From: Candidatus Komeilibacteria bacterium CG11_big_fil_rev_8_21_14_0_20_36_20
GTDB taxonomy: Bacteria; Patescibacteriota; Patescibacteriia; UBA1558; GWA2-36-10
NCBI GenBank assembly: GCA_002787405.1
Contig: PCWQ01000006.1
Coordinates: 1-52,139 of the forward strand
Direction of reading: 5' to 3'
Length of the DNA stretch: 52,139 nt
Made by a program: the position numbers and the translations under genes. Numbering within the stretch: the stretch's first letter is position 1; the number at the start of each line of letters is the position of its first letter. Shown in pieces: positions 8,142 through 15,876 of the stretch. Under the pieces are notes generated by a model. The model was given only the letters and a program-made list of their open reading frames with translations. It was not told where the DNA came from and ran no database searches.

Positions 8142-9521
8142 ATGACCTTAGCTACTTTAATTTTGTTGTTGGTTTTTACCATCAATACCTGCCTTTTGAT
8201 TTTTATTATTGTCCATCCTCATAAGCAATTACGCTGGCAGATATTTTTGATGGTTTTTTTAATTTCTTTGTGGCAAGGTGCCAGATTAATCAATAGTACT
8301 ATAGTCGGTAATGACCTTCATTTGCTAGCCGGAATGAGACTTGGTTTAATGCCGGCTTTATTTTTACCCGCCGCTTTTACTTGGTTGGCTTTTTCTTTGC
8401 TCAATAAATGGTCTGGTTTTAGCTGGTGGAAAAAATTTGCTTTTTGGCTGGCGCCGATTGTTATGTCTCTTTTTATTTTTACCGATTATAATTTACAAAG
8501 AGTACTTGTTCAGGATGGACAGATTTGGTATATACCAGGCGCTTTGTACTGGTGGTTTGCTATTTATTTTCTTTTGTCAATTTTTTATGATTTATATATT
8601 CTGGTAGTTTATCGTAAAAATTATAATACTATTATTAGGCGGCAGATTGATTATATTTTTGTGGGTGCAGCCTTAGCCGGGCTGTTTGGTCTGCTCTTTA
8701 GCGCTATTTTACCGATTTTTGGTGTTCATAATTATTATTTTTTAGGTTTAAACGGCGCTCTTTTATTTACTATTATTTTAACTTACTCTTTATTTAGGTA
8801 CAGATTTTTTGATCTAAAAATATCATTTTATACCATTATTATTGATAGCTTAAGGTTGTTTATCTTAGGTATTATTTATTATATTTTATGTTTGGCGCTA
8901 CATAACATAGCGCGGATTGATTTTTCTGTTACTGGAAATTTAGTGGTCTTACTAGTCTTTATGGGTTTGAGCATCCCTTTTGTTTTTAAATTGATAAATT
9001 TTGTTATCAGATCGTTATTAATTGATCCAACTAACGATTTAAAGACCGCTGAAGATAATATTGCCAGCGTTCTGCGCTCCAGTCAGGATTTTCAATTTTT
9101 GTTTTCTGCTTTAGCTAAAGAGATTAGCCGCATTGTGGATTATCGGGAAATATTTGTTTATTTATCCAAGCGCAACAAGCCGGAAAATTTTTACCAGGTT
9201 TTTCCGGTGGGAGAGAGGTTGATCAGCATTAAAAATAGCCATTTACTAAAGTTTTTAAAGGAGAACAAAAAAATAGCTAATGCTGCGGAAATAGATTATT
9301 TAGGGTTTAACAAATTATTGACCAAAGAATTAAAAGATCGTCAGATTGATCTGGTCCTGCCCATTTTTTATGACCAACAGCTTTTGGGTGTGATGATTAT
9401 TAACAACAACCAGAAACTATTATCTATTCAGCAGTTGAATTTTTTGGAGCAGGTTAATAAATATTTAGATATTGCTGTCGGCAGCCTGCTATTACATCAG
9501 CAGTGTTTGGCTGGTAAGTAA
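8142..9521 (+). CDS. Orphan 7TM sensor with GAF-like domain, no kinase
   Basis: The 459-residue protein has seven N-terminal helices (about residues 1-220) that match the 7TM sensor half of CPR histidine kinases; compare the 936-residue kinase at 16617. Further helices run to about residue 290, and a GAF-like domain covers about 305-450 (FSALAKEISRIVDYREIFVYL...LVLPIFYDQQLLGVMIIN). It then stops: there is no H-box, N-box or ATP-binding G boxes. It could be a decoy or accessory sensor, or a kinase that lost its catalytic half. The stop precedes toxin debris by only about 25 bases, so truncation by rearrangement is plausible. Confidence 0.75.
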   Translation: MTLATLILLLVFTINTCLLIFIIVHPHKQLRWQIFLMVFLISLWQGARLINSTIVGNDLHLLAGMRLGLMPALFLPAAFTWLAFSLLNKWSGFSWWKKFAFWLAPIVMSLFIFTDYNLQRVLVQDGQIWYIPGALYWWFAIYFLLSIFYDLYILVVYRKNYNTIIRRQIDYIFVGAALAGLFGLLFSAILPIFGVHNYYFLGLNGALLFTIILTYSLFRYRFFDLKISFYTIIIDSLRLFILGIIYYILCLALHNIARIDFSVTGNLVVLLVFMGLSIPFVFKLINFVIRSLLIDPTNDLKTAEDNIASVLRSSQDFQFLFSALAKEISRIVDYREIFVYLSKRNKPENFYQVFPVGERLISIKNSHLLKFLKENKKIANAAEIDYLGFNKLLTKELKDRQIDLVLPIFYDQQLLGVMIINNNQKLLSIQQLNFLEQVNKYLDIAVGSLLLHQQCLAGK

Positions 9522-9546
9522 TTTTAATTTTCTTTAAATCAAAATT

Positions 9547-9983
9547 ATGAAAAGCGAAAAATTAAAAATTAGCTCTTTAATAATCTTATCATCATTACTT
9601 CCCTTCTCCACTCTTGCTTCTCCTTCTACTTCCATTCTAGAGCCATTAAGTACCCAATCAACCAAGTATGTGGATAAATATTTTGAAATTGATGAGTAAG
9701 GTAACACTAAAATGTATATTTATCTGGGAGATCAGATTATTGCGACCTTATTCGTTATGATGCTCCAGGAAATATTAATTATGGTTATGTAGCTAAATCA
9801 CTTGGCTTACCTAATTGGATGATTCAGGGAGGAGCTCGAACAGAACAAGTAGCATCGGATGTATCAAAATTAAATAGGCCATCATTTTCGGATAATAGCG
9901 GCGATTCAAGGTATATTCAAATGGGAATAAACTCTTATAGCCCAGATAGGTCTTGGTGGCAAAAAGCACTTGATTGGTTTTAG
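9547..9983 (+). pseudogene. Decayed mini-RHS toxin gene with Ntox44-like C-terminus
   Basis: An ATG at 9547 begins a signal peptide (SSLLPFSTLASPS) and then SILEPLSTQSTKYVDKYFEIDE before TAA at 9697-9699. Reading past it gives GNTKMYIYLGDQIIAT, as in the second copy at 14285. At about 9747 the sequence breaks and another frame (9750-9983) encodes IRYDAPGNINYGYVAKSLGL..., continuing to YIQMGINSYS. This resembles the bacterial toxin 44 domain (PF15607): NIHYGYVG... followed by a ...GIDLY segment. The RHS core between the two is deleted. So this is a toxin gene with a nonsense codon, an internal deletion and a frame change. The family call is from memory of the motifs. Confidence 0.7.
9608..9746 (+). 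repeat. 139-bp direct repeat, copy 1
   Basis: This segment matches 14340-14478 with six differences by eye over 139 bases and no gaps. It covers the signal-peptide end and the start of the RHS-like region. The two copies flank about 4.6 kb containing six intact genes. Confidence 0.9.
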
Positions 9984-9994
9984 ATAACAATATT

Positions 9995-10273
9995 ATGAAT
10001 AAGAAAACTAAAAAAACATTAATTATTATTAGCTTTATTATAGTAATTTTAGTTGTCGCTTGGTGGGTAGGATATTTTTATAAAAGTAGTAACACCCAGT
10101 ATGGTTTATGCCATAAAGCTGATAACACAGGTTGGGCTCCAGCTTTTGGTCATATTGGATGTGATGGGGAGAAATTAAGTAATAATTCTCCATTAATTGA
10201 AGATGGGTATGCTTGTTATTGTCATACGCCAGATACATGTTGGAATGGTGAAAAATGTGTTGAGTTAGAATAG
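9995..10273 (+). CDS. Small membrane-anchored Cys-rich protein
   Basis: The protein has 92 residues. I chose the ATG at 9995 rather than 9974 because MNKKTKK leads directly into one membrane helix (residues 8-30), and 9974 overlaps the end of the toxin fragment. The exported part has six Cys (GLCHK, IGCDG, ACYCH, DTCWNGEKC), probably disulfide-bonded. I do not recognise the family. It sits 11 bases after the Ntox44-like fragment, where an immunity protein normally lies, but the cytoplasmic target of such a toxin fits poorly with an exported Cys-rich domain. Confidence 0.6.
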   Translation: MNKKTKKTLIIISFIIVILVVAWWVGYFYKSSNTQYGLCHKADNTGWAPAFGHIGCDGEKLSNNSPLIEDGYACYCHTPDTCWNGEKCVELE

Positions 10274-10337
10274 TCAAAATCTTATAATATTACCTTTAAA
10301 TTTATTAAGTAAGATTATATTAATTTAAATCAAAATT

Positions 10338-11015
10338 ATGAGTATCCAAAATCTAGTTTTACTGATAGCTGGAGTCATTAATCTGATTATGAGTTTTATT
10401 GTGTTTAATCGAGGCGTAAAGAATAATAAAATAAATCGGTATTTTAGTTTACTTACTTTTTTCACTTTTTTGTGGGGTGTGGGGTTGATTTTATTCAACT
10501 ACGGAATTAGCATAGAATTATCAAGATTTTTTGCCAGTTTTATTTATCCAGTGGCTTTGATGATTCTAGTCAGCGTATTTTATTTGACCGTTTATTTCCC
10601 ATATAAATCATTTGAAGTCTCTACATTATATAAAATTTTAGTTATTATTTTTTCTTTATTTTTTACTATATTTTGTTTATGGGGATATAAGATTTTTGTG
10701 CCAGAGGCTGCAATATTACCAGTAGTCAGCGTGGTCTATGAACCTTGGAGCTATTTATTATACACGATTATTCTCATAACTTTAATGTTGGCATCAATTA
10801 TAATTTTGTTTTCAAAATTTTTCAAAGCGGAGAAACCATTTAAATTGTCGTTAAAATTAACTTTAATAGCTATTATTATGGGGTCAGTGGCTGGTAGTTA
10901 TTTTAATTTATTTTTGATGTATTTTAATCATAATAATTATAATCATTTAGGCCCCTTATTCACTCTTTTGATGAATGGCTCTGTTTTTTATCTTATATTT
11001 TTATCTAAAAAATAA
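10338..11015 (+). CDS. Stand-alone 7TM sensor domain, paralog 1
   Basis: The 225-residue protein has seven membrane helices. It aligns with the first ~220 residues of the kinase at 16617 and with its tandem neighbour. Shared marks are a 'NRYFSLLTFFTFLWG' helix, 'YFPYK', 'GSYFNLFL' and the ending GPLFTLLMNGSVFYLIFLSK. It stops just where complete kinases continue into the linker and GAF domains. It has no catalytic part. Base composition is very AT-rich. The next gene starts at the base after its stop. Confidence 0.75.
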   Translation: MSIQNLVLLIAGVINLIMSFIVFNRGVKNNKINRYFSLLTFFTFLWGVGLILFNYGISIELSRFFASFIYPVALMILVSVFYLTVYFPYKSFEVSTLYKILVIIFSLFFTIFCLWGYKIFVPEAAILPVVSVVYEPWSYLLYTIILITLMLASIIILFSKFFKAEKPFKLSLKLTLIAIIMGSVAGSYFNLFLMYFNHNNYNHLGPLFTLLMNGSVFYLIFLSKK

Positions 11016-11027
11016 ATGATTCATTTT

Positions 11028-11708
11028 ATGGCCATCCAGAATTTTATTTTATTAATAACTGGCATTTTGAATTTTTCAATGAGTGTTTTCATTATTTCCC
11101 GCGGCTGGAAGAATAAAATCAATTTATATTTCAGCTTATTGACTTTTTTCACTTTTTTGTGGAGTTTGACACTATTTATATCCAGAATAATACCTAGCGA
11201 TCTACTAGCTGTATTTTTCTATCGCAGCACTTATATGTCAGCAGTTGGTATTGCTGTGTTTTTATTATATTTTTCTTTATATTTTCCATATAAGATAAAA
11301 GATGTTAGTTTTTTAATTAAATTTTCGATTTGGTTACCAACCATCATTATTGTTATTTTAATATATACTCAATGGCACATTATAGATTTTAATAGAAGTA
11401 TTGATTTATTGGAATGGAATGTTAGTTATTATGTTCCTTTTCATATAGTCTATGGTTTATATTTTTTTGTGGCTGTTATCTCTGCTTTTTTGCATTTAGT
11501 TTACAAATATCGTCGTTCAGAAAATATTTTTAAAAAACAAATAAAGGTTTTTCTAAGCATGATTGCTATTAGTTTTGTCTGCGGCTCTTATTTTAATTTA
11601 ATTCTGTGTTACTTTGGCAGTTGGCATTATATTTGGCTGGGTCCCTTATTCACTCTTTTGATGAACGGTTCAGTGTTTTATTTAATTTTTTTGTCTAAAG
11701 ACAGATAA
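11028..11708 (+). CDS. Stand-alone 7TM sensor domain, paralog 2
   Basis: The protein has about 226 residues if started at the ATG at 11028, which aligns MAIQNFILL with MSIQNLVLL of its neighbour; an in-frame ATG at 11016 would add four residues. Seven membrane helices are visible. The proteins share 'YFSLLTFFTFLW' and an identical GPLFTLLMNGSVFYLIFLSK ending, while their loops differ strongly. The DNA of the last ~60 bases is much more similar than the middle. This suggests a conserved junction with divergent sensing parts. No kinase domain follows; an asparaginase-like gene does, 13 bases later. Confidence 0.72.
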   Translation: MAIQNFILLITGILNFSMSVFIISRGWKNKINLYFSLLTFFTFLWSLTLFISRIIPSDLLAVFFYRSTYMSAVGIAVFLLYFSLYFPYKIKDVSFLIKFSIWLPTIIIVILIYTQWHIIDFNRSIDLLEWNVSYYVPFHIVYGLYFFVAVISAFLHLVYKYRRSENIFKKQIKVFLSMIAISFVCGSYFNLILCYFGSWHYIWLGPLFTLLMNGSVFYLIFLSKDR

Positions 11709-11721
11709 GCCCTTGATAACT

Positions 11722-12708
11722 ATGGCTAAGAAAAAGAAGAAAATTTTTTTATTATTGGCTGGCGGCACTTGTCTGACTGACAAAGAGGGCCGGATTTTTA
11801 GCGTGCAATCAGCGCAAGATATTGGCCACTGGCTAAAACAAATGCCGGAATTGGAAATCTTGAGCAATCTGCAGCCGCTGTTTATTAGCGGTGAAGATGA
11901 ATTGGTCACGGCCGCGGTCTGGGAAAAAATGGTGCAGGCCATTACTGACAATTTTATGGAAGCCGACGGATTTGTAATAGTCAGTAAAATAGATAATTTA
12001 CTTTATACGGGCGCGGCTTTGAGTTTTCTCTTGCAGAATTTTCAGAAAACCGTTATTCTAACCAGTTCCCAGATTAGCGGCACCAGTTTTGTGGATAAGA
12101 AAGCGGTGATTGAAGAGTTGAGAAATAAGCAAGGTGGCTTGGGTTTAAGGGCTAATATTATCAATGCTTTGCAAATTGCCGATCGTCCTTTGCCTAGTCC
12201 GGCTATTATGTTTGGCCAGCGCCTGATTTCCGCCATCAAGGCCCTGCCGGATCAGCAAAATCAGTTAAATTTATTGGCCAGCGCCGACGGCAATTATTGG
12301 GGCAAAGTAGATTTTGGCGTTAATCTTAAATCCGGTCTTTATTTTTCTCCACATCAGCCCGATATTTATAAAAAAATAAAAGCCGATATTTTTATTCTAG
12401 AAGACTGGCCGGGTACGCCGTGGATGCTTACTAAAGATAATTTAGTTAAATATCATGGCTTATTTATCAAAGCCAGTCCTTATCAGCCGTTGGAAAAAAC
12501 CAAACAGGGACAGATCGCTAAGTGGAAATTACCAACAGTTATTTATAACCGTCAGTCAGTCCGACCCATCAAGGGAGCAGTAGCGATTTCCGGTTGTACT
12601 CCTTATGTCGCTCTAACCAAAACCATGTGGGCTTTAGCCAATGCCGGCGAACTGGCTGATTTTACTAGCATTATGCAAAGAAATTTGATTGGAGAATTTA
12701 ATAACTAA
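11722..12708 (+). CDS. Asparaginase-like protein, probably inactive
   Basis: The protein has 328 residues from the ATG at 11722; the 11713 start adds only MIT. The N-terminal strand and loop FLLLAGGTCL match the asparaginase TGGTIA loop, whose Thr is kept. The second catalytic motif HGTDT is replaced by a VSKIDN segment. Later landmarks are weakly kept (TSSQISGTSF, PFVxLPG absent, KGAVAISGCTPYVAL near the end). So the fold is likely but asparagine hydrolysis is doubtful. It ends 13 bases before a deoxyribosyltransferase-like gene; the two probably form a unit. Composition is more GC-rich than the 7TM genes upstream, like housekeeping genes here. Confidence 0.7.
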   Translation: MAKKKKKIFLLLAGGTCLTDKEGRIFSVQSAQDIGHWLKQMPELEILSNLQPLFISGEDELVTAAVWEKMVQAITDNFMEADGFVIVSKIDNLLYTGAALSFLLQNFQKTVILTSSQISGTSFVDKKAVIEELRNKQGGLGLRANIINALQIADRPLPSPAIMFGQRLISAIKALPDQQNQLNLLASADGNYWGKVDFGVNLKSGLYFSPHQPDIYKKIKADIFILEDWPGTPWMLTKDNLVKYHGLFIKASPYQPLEKTKQGQIAKWKLPTVIYNRQSVRPIKGAVAISGCTPYVALTKTMWALANAGELADFTSIMQRNLIGEFNN

Positions 12709-12721
12709 AATTTTAATATAT

Positions 12722-13288
12722 ATGAAAGTTTATTTCTATAGTAACAACCCGGCCGAAGCCAAAGAAAATAAAGAAATCATTCGTTATCTTAAAAGAGCGG
12801 GAGTAACCGTGGGCAGTAATTTGTCCGGTCAAACTGAAATGAAGAATAAATTGGATGCCTTGATTGTTCAGGGTAAGAAATTGGATGCCAAAGCCAGCTA
12901 TCTTATGGCTTTAACTTTATCGCAGGGCAAAGACGTTCTTTGTCTTTTACCTAAAGGCGTTAAAGCTGATGAAGCTTTGAGTGGTTTGCAAAGTGACGAT
13001 AATTTTGGTCAGAAGCTACATCTTAAATTTTATCAGCCAGATGGTTTGTTAGATCAGGTGATTAGTTTTATCAAAAGTCTGGATCAGGACAGTTTGCGTG
13101 ATCTGGCCAATATTAAATATACTCTGCGTCTTTCCAGCAAAATTTCTGATTATTTGAACTGGAAAGCTAAGATAAAAAAAATGCGAAAAGCCGACTGGCT
13201 ACGCCAGCAGATTAATCAAATTATGGATAATGATACTCAATATAAAAAGTTTTTGGAGGATAAATTTGATATTGTTGAAGATAAATAG
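12722..13288 (+). CDS. Nucleoside deoxyribosyltransferase/TIR-like Rossmann protein
   Basis: The protein has 188 residues from ATG 12722; the 12689 start overlaps the previous gene without need. Residues 1-115 look like a small Rossmannoid domain of the deoxyribosyltransferase/TIR-like type: MKVYFYSNNPAE at the start, a central LDALIVQGKKLDAKASYLMALTLSQGKDVLCLLP strand-helix-strand typical of 'GxxLD.G...E...A...GKPV'. The catalytic Glu of that helix appears as Lys/Ala/Ser. The C-terminal 70 residues are basic and helical (YLNWKAKIKKMRKADWLRQQINQIM), perhaps DNA- or RNA-binding. Function unknown. Confidence 0.5.
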   Translation: MKVYFYSNNPAEAKENKEIIRYLKRAGVTVGSNLSGQTEMKNKLDALIVQGKKLDAKASYLMALTLSQGKDVLCLLPKGVKADEALSGLQSDDNFGQKLHLKFYQPDGLLDQVISFIKSLDQDSLRDLANIKYTLRLSSKISDYLNWKAKIKKMRKADWLRQQINQIMDNDTQYKKFLEDKFDIVEDK

Positions 13289-13309
13289 AATAAATTAAAA
13301 TAGAGGAGG

Positions 13310-13338
13310 GGTTAGTTAAAATAATTAACCTAAAGGAG
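13310..13338 (+). promoter_or_regulatory. Stem-loop and strong Shine-Dalgarno before the hydrolase
   Basis: GGTTAGTT and AATTAACC form an 8-bp hairpin (one G-U) that ends 2 bases before AAAGGAG, itself 9 bases from the ATG at 13348. It could tune translation. I see no matching riboswitch. Confidence 0.4.
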
Positions 13339-13347
13339 AGCAAACTT

Positions 13348-14148
13348 ATGACCACTAATGAATGGAGGAAAAAATTTCAGGATTTGCCGTCAGTCCAGAG
13401 AAAAGCGCAACCTTTTAGTATTCGAGCCAAATCGGATAATAATACTTTAGCCATTTTAATCCATGGTTTTACCAGTTCTTCTTATGAAATGAGTTCTCTG
13501 GCGGATTTTTTAGCCGAGCAGGGCATTGATGTGGAGACCGTTTTAGTGGCCGGACACGGGAGGACTCTTGATGATTTAGCCAGCTCCACTGTGGAAGATT
13601 GGCTCTCTTCCCTTAATGATGTTATTGAGCGTAACCAGAATTATAAATATATTTTTATTGTTGGTTATTCCTTTGGCGCTAATTTGGCTATTCATACAGC
13701 CATTGATAATCCTAAAATAACAGGTGTGGTTTCTTTGGGTCTACCGGTTTTTTTAAAGAATAATCTTTTGATACGTTTGGTTTGTCCTTTTTTTAGATTG
13801 TTTAATTTGACTTATCGCAAACACTGGGTTAGTCGGGAAAAAGCTGAAATTTTAGCCGAGCAGGGTTGTCATTCTAATATTCCGATTAAAGGTTTCCTTC
13901 AATTTAATAGATTGCTGGAGCAATATACTAAAAAGAACGTTAATAGATTTAATAAACCCATTTTAATCATTCATTCCCGCGGTGACGTTATTTCTCATGT
14001 GCGCAGTTCAGAGTGGCTGTTTAGGAATATCAAATCTCAAGACAAACATTTTTTTATTTTGGATAAATACCAGCATAGCTTGATTGACAACACCCGTCGG
14101 GATTTTGTTTATGCCAAAACAGCCAGTTTTATTTTAGAGCATAGGTAA
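13348..14148 (+). CDS. Alpha/beta hydrolase, carboxylesterase/monoglyceride lipase-like
   Basis: The 266-residue protein has the oxyanion-hole motif HGFTSSS (about residue 39) and the nucleophile elbow GYSFGA (Ser about 110). The acid is in SRGDVIS (about 212) and the His in YQHSLID (about 243). These match the Est30/monoacylglycerol-lipase group that cleaves short- to medium-chain esters. There is no signal peptide, so it is cytoplasmic. It has a clear ribosome site and no close partner. The true substrate is unknown. Confidence 0.85.
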   Translation: MTTNEWRKKFQDLPSVQRKAQPFSIRAKSDNNTLAILIHGFTSSSYEMSSLADFLAEQGIDVETVLVAGHGRTLDDLASSTVEDWLSSLNDVIERNQNYKYIFIVGYSFGANLAIHTAIDNPKITGVVSLGLPVFLKNNLLIRLVCPFFRLFNLTYRKHWVSREKAEILAEQGCHSNIPIKGFLQFNRLLEQYTKKNVNRFNKPILIIHSRGDVISHVRSSEWLFRNIKSQDKHFFILDKYQHSLIDNTRRDFVYAKTASFILEHR

Positions 14149-14195
14149 ATAATTGATTATAAAGGGAGTTAATAATAGTCCATTTTTACAGAGCA

Positions 14196-14224
14196 TTGAC
14201 AGGCCCTCTTTTTTTATTTATACT
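14196..14224 (+). promoter_or_regulatory. Near-consensus promoter before the second mini-RHS gene
   Basis: TTGACA and TATACT are 17 bases apart and 61 bases before the ATG at 14285. The promoter is better than most in the window although the gene is broken, which suggests recent decay. Confidence 0.7.
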
Positions 14225-14284
14225 AAAAATATAAATGACGACGGCTATAAAAAGAAAGACGGCTTAATAAATTAATATAATTCT

Positions 14285-15435
14285 ATGAAGAAAAGTGCAA
14301 CTATAATTTCTCTTATTTTAACGCTATTTTTTCCTCTAGCCACTCTTGCTTCTCCTTCTATTTCCATTCTAGAGCCATTAAGTCCCCAATCAACCAAGTA
14401 TGTGGATAAATATTTTTAAATTGATGAGCAAGGTAACACTAAAGTGTATATTTATCTGGGAGATCAGATTATTGCAACAGTCAATACTCCCAAACCAGAT
14501 TCCTCTTCTTTAACCCCTAATAATCAAGAAACTATTAATTATATTCTTCCAGATCACTTAAGTTCTACCAGTATTATTACTGATGAATAAGGAGAAATAG
14601 TGGAAATAAATGATTATAAACCATACGGAAATCCTAATTATAGTCAAACAATCATAGATAATACATACAAATTCACTGGACAGGAGTATGACGAAGAAAA
14701 CGCACTTCAGTACTATGGAAACCATGGCAGGTATCCGAAATCTTAGACACGCTTTCTATGATATAATAAAGATTTACATAGCACATTAGTCAACCCTCAA
14801 AAATTGAATAGTTATAGTTATGTTATAAATAATCCAGTTAAATATGTTGACACGGATGGTGCAACTGAATGGTGGGCTTTATTTTTGCCAGGAACTTACT
14901 CTCAATTAAGTTTTTGGGGTGGAGTTAGTAGTGCACTAAACGCAACAGGAAATAATATTGCATCAAGTTTTTTGAGTCACTCAATTTCAGTGGAGCCAGG
15001 CAACATGATAATAAATAAAAGAAACGATAAAACGGAGTAATCGATGCAATAAAAAATTCGTCTGATTATAAAAGTTATATTGGAAATGTAATAGATAAAT
15101 TTGAGTCATTCAGGAACACATCATTTGATATAATTAGGGATAACACAGTGGACAATGTTTCATCCATAGAGTTTAGCTCAGGTGATTTAGCAAAGGCTTT
15201 CCATGGTACTTACAATACTCATATTAGTGGGCAGAAGAACGATAGTGGATCGTGGGATGTTGAAGTTAATGTTATTGATTATTATGATTTTAAATGGGGG
15301 ACAACATATCAAGATGAATATCAAAATAATCTATCAATATTAAATTTAGGGGCTAAATCAGTTACAGTAAGTCAATCACAAGGAGTGGTATCTAATTATT
15401 TTATTGATGTATCTTTTTCTGATACTATTAAATAG
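14285..15435 (+). pseudogene. Decayed mini-RHS toxin gene with unassigned C-terminal domain
   Basis: From ATG 14285 a signal peptide (LILTLFFPLATLAS) is followed by SILEPLSPQSTKYVDKYF, then TAA where copy 1 has Glu. The frame continues through IDEQGNTKVYIYLGDQIIAT, YILPDHLSSTSIITDE, another TAA, EINDYKPYGNP and the RHS core KFTGQEYDEENALQYYG. After frame changes it resumes as LVNPQKLNSYSYVINNPVKYVDTDG (ORF 14804-15040). One more frameshift near 15035 leads to a beta-rich C-terminal domain ending at 15435 (HGTYNTHISGQ..., YYDFKWGT). So a short secreted protein with one RHS core and a swapped C-terminal toxin has at least two stops and several frameshifts. The toxin type is not recognised. Confidence 0.75.
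14340..14478 (+). repeat. 139-bp direct repeat, copy 2
   Basis: It matches 9608-9746 with six substitutions by eye. Each copy has a nonsense codon that the other lacks: copy 1 has TAA where this copy has CAA, and this copy has TAA where copy 1 has GAA. Confidence 0.9.
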
Positions 15436-15481
15436 ATTATTTATAGGACAAAAAATAAATTTTTATTGGTTAGTGGAATAA

Positions 15482-15689
15482 TATGTAGACAAGATACCCC
15501 AGTATATTAAAATTAATCTAGATACAGGAAACGTTAAGTTATTTGTAGATATTGATGATGTACTTAACATCGATAAAGAAATATTTAATTCTTTAGGTTG
15601 CAAAGTATGTAATTTTCTTTAGTACTAGTTTCGATGATATTAAAGGATATTATTCTGATACAGAAAAATGGGAAGATGATTATCGTTAA
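15482..15689 (+). pseudogene. Possible immunity-gene remnant
   Basis: Two short open segments in different frames follow the toxin end: one from 15482 to 15622 (YVDKIPQYIKINLDTGNVKL, then FVDIDDVLN...), and one from 15627 to 15689 (SFDDIKGYYSDTEKWEDDYR). Together they look like one acidic protein of about 65-70 residues broken by a frameshift and lacking a start. Acidic small proteins directly after RHS toxins are commonly immunity proteins; this assignment is positional only. Confidence 0.35.
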
Positions 15690-15753
15690 TTACAGAAATA
15701 ATTATCCACCTTCTTTAATATAGGCGTAAGCCCCTGCGGATTACTTCTTATAG

Positions 15754-15805
15754 ACACCATATTATATTTCTCACTTTTATGGTGATTTTATCAAAAATAT
15801 GGTGT
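15754..15805 (+). terminator. Inverted repeat, possible terminator
   Basis: A perfect 10-bp inverted repeat ACACCATATT / AATATGGTGT with a 32-base spacer is followed by TTTTTAG. The long loop makes efficiency uncertain. The rest of 15690-15876 has no gene that I can see. Confidence 0.4.
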
Positions 15806-15876
15806 TTTTAGTCAGGTTATGATAAAATAGAAGTGTATTTTGGTTTAAAGATAAGGATTAAAAGTTATATTTTTAT

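Noticed and set aside
14155-14215. Terminator after the alpha/beta hydrolase
   Set aside because: GGGAG and CTCTTTTTTT are suggestive, but no continuous stem forms, and the T run is the spacer of a good promoter.
9547-14710. Stop-codon reassignment (TAA or TAG read as an amino acid)
   Set aside because: The in-frame TAAs fall only in the RHS remnants, at different sites in the two copies, together with frameshifts. TAA, TAG and TGA all end intact genes here. Decay explains it better.
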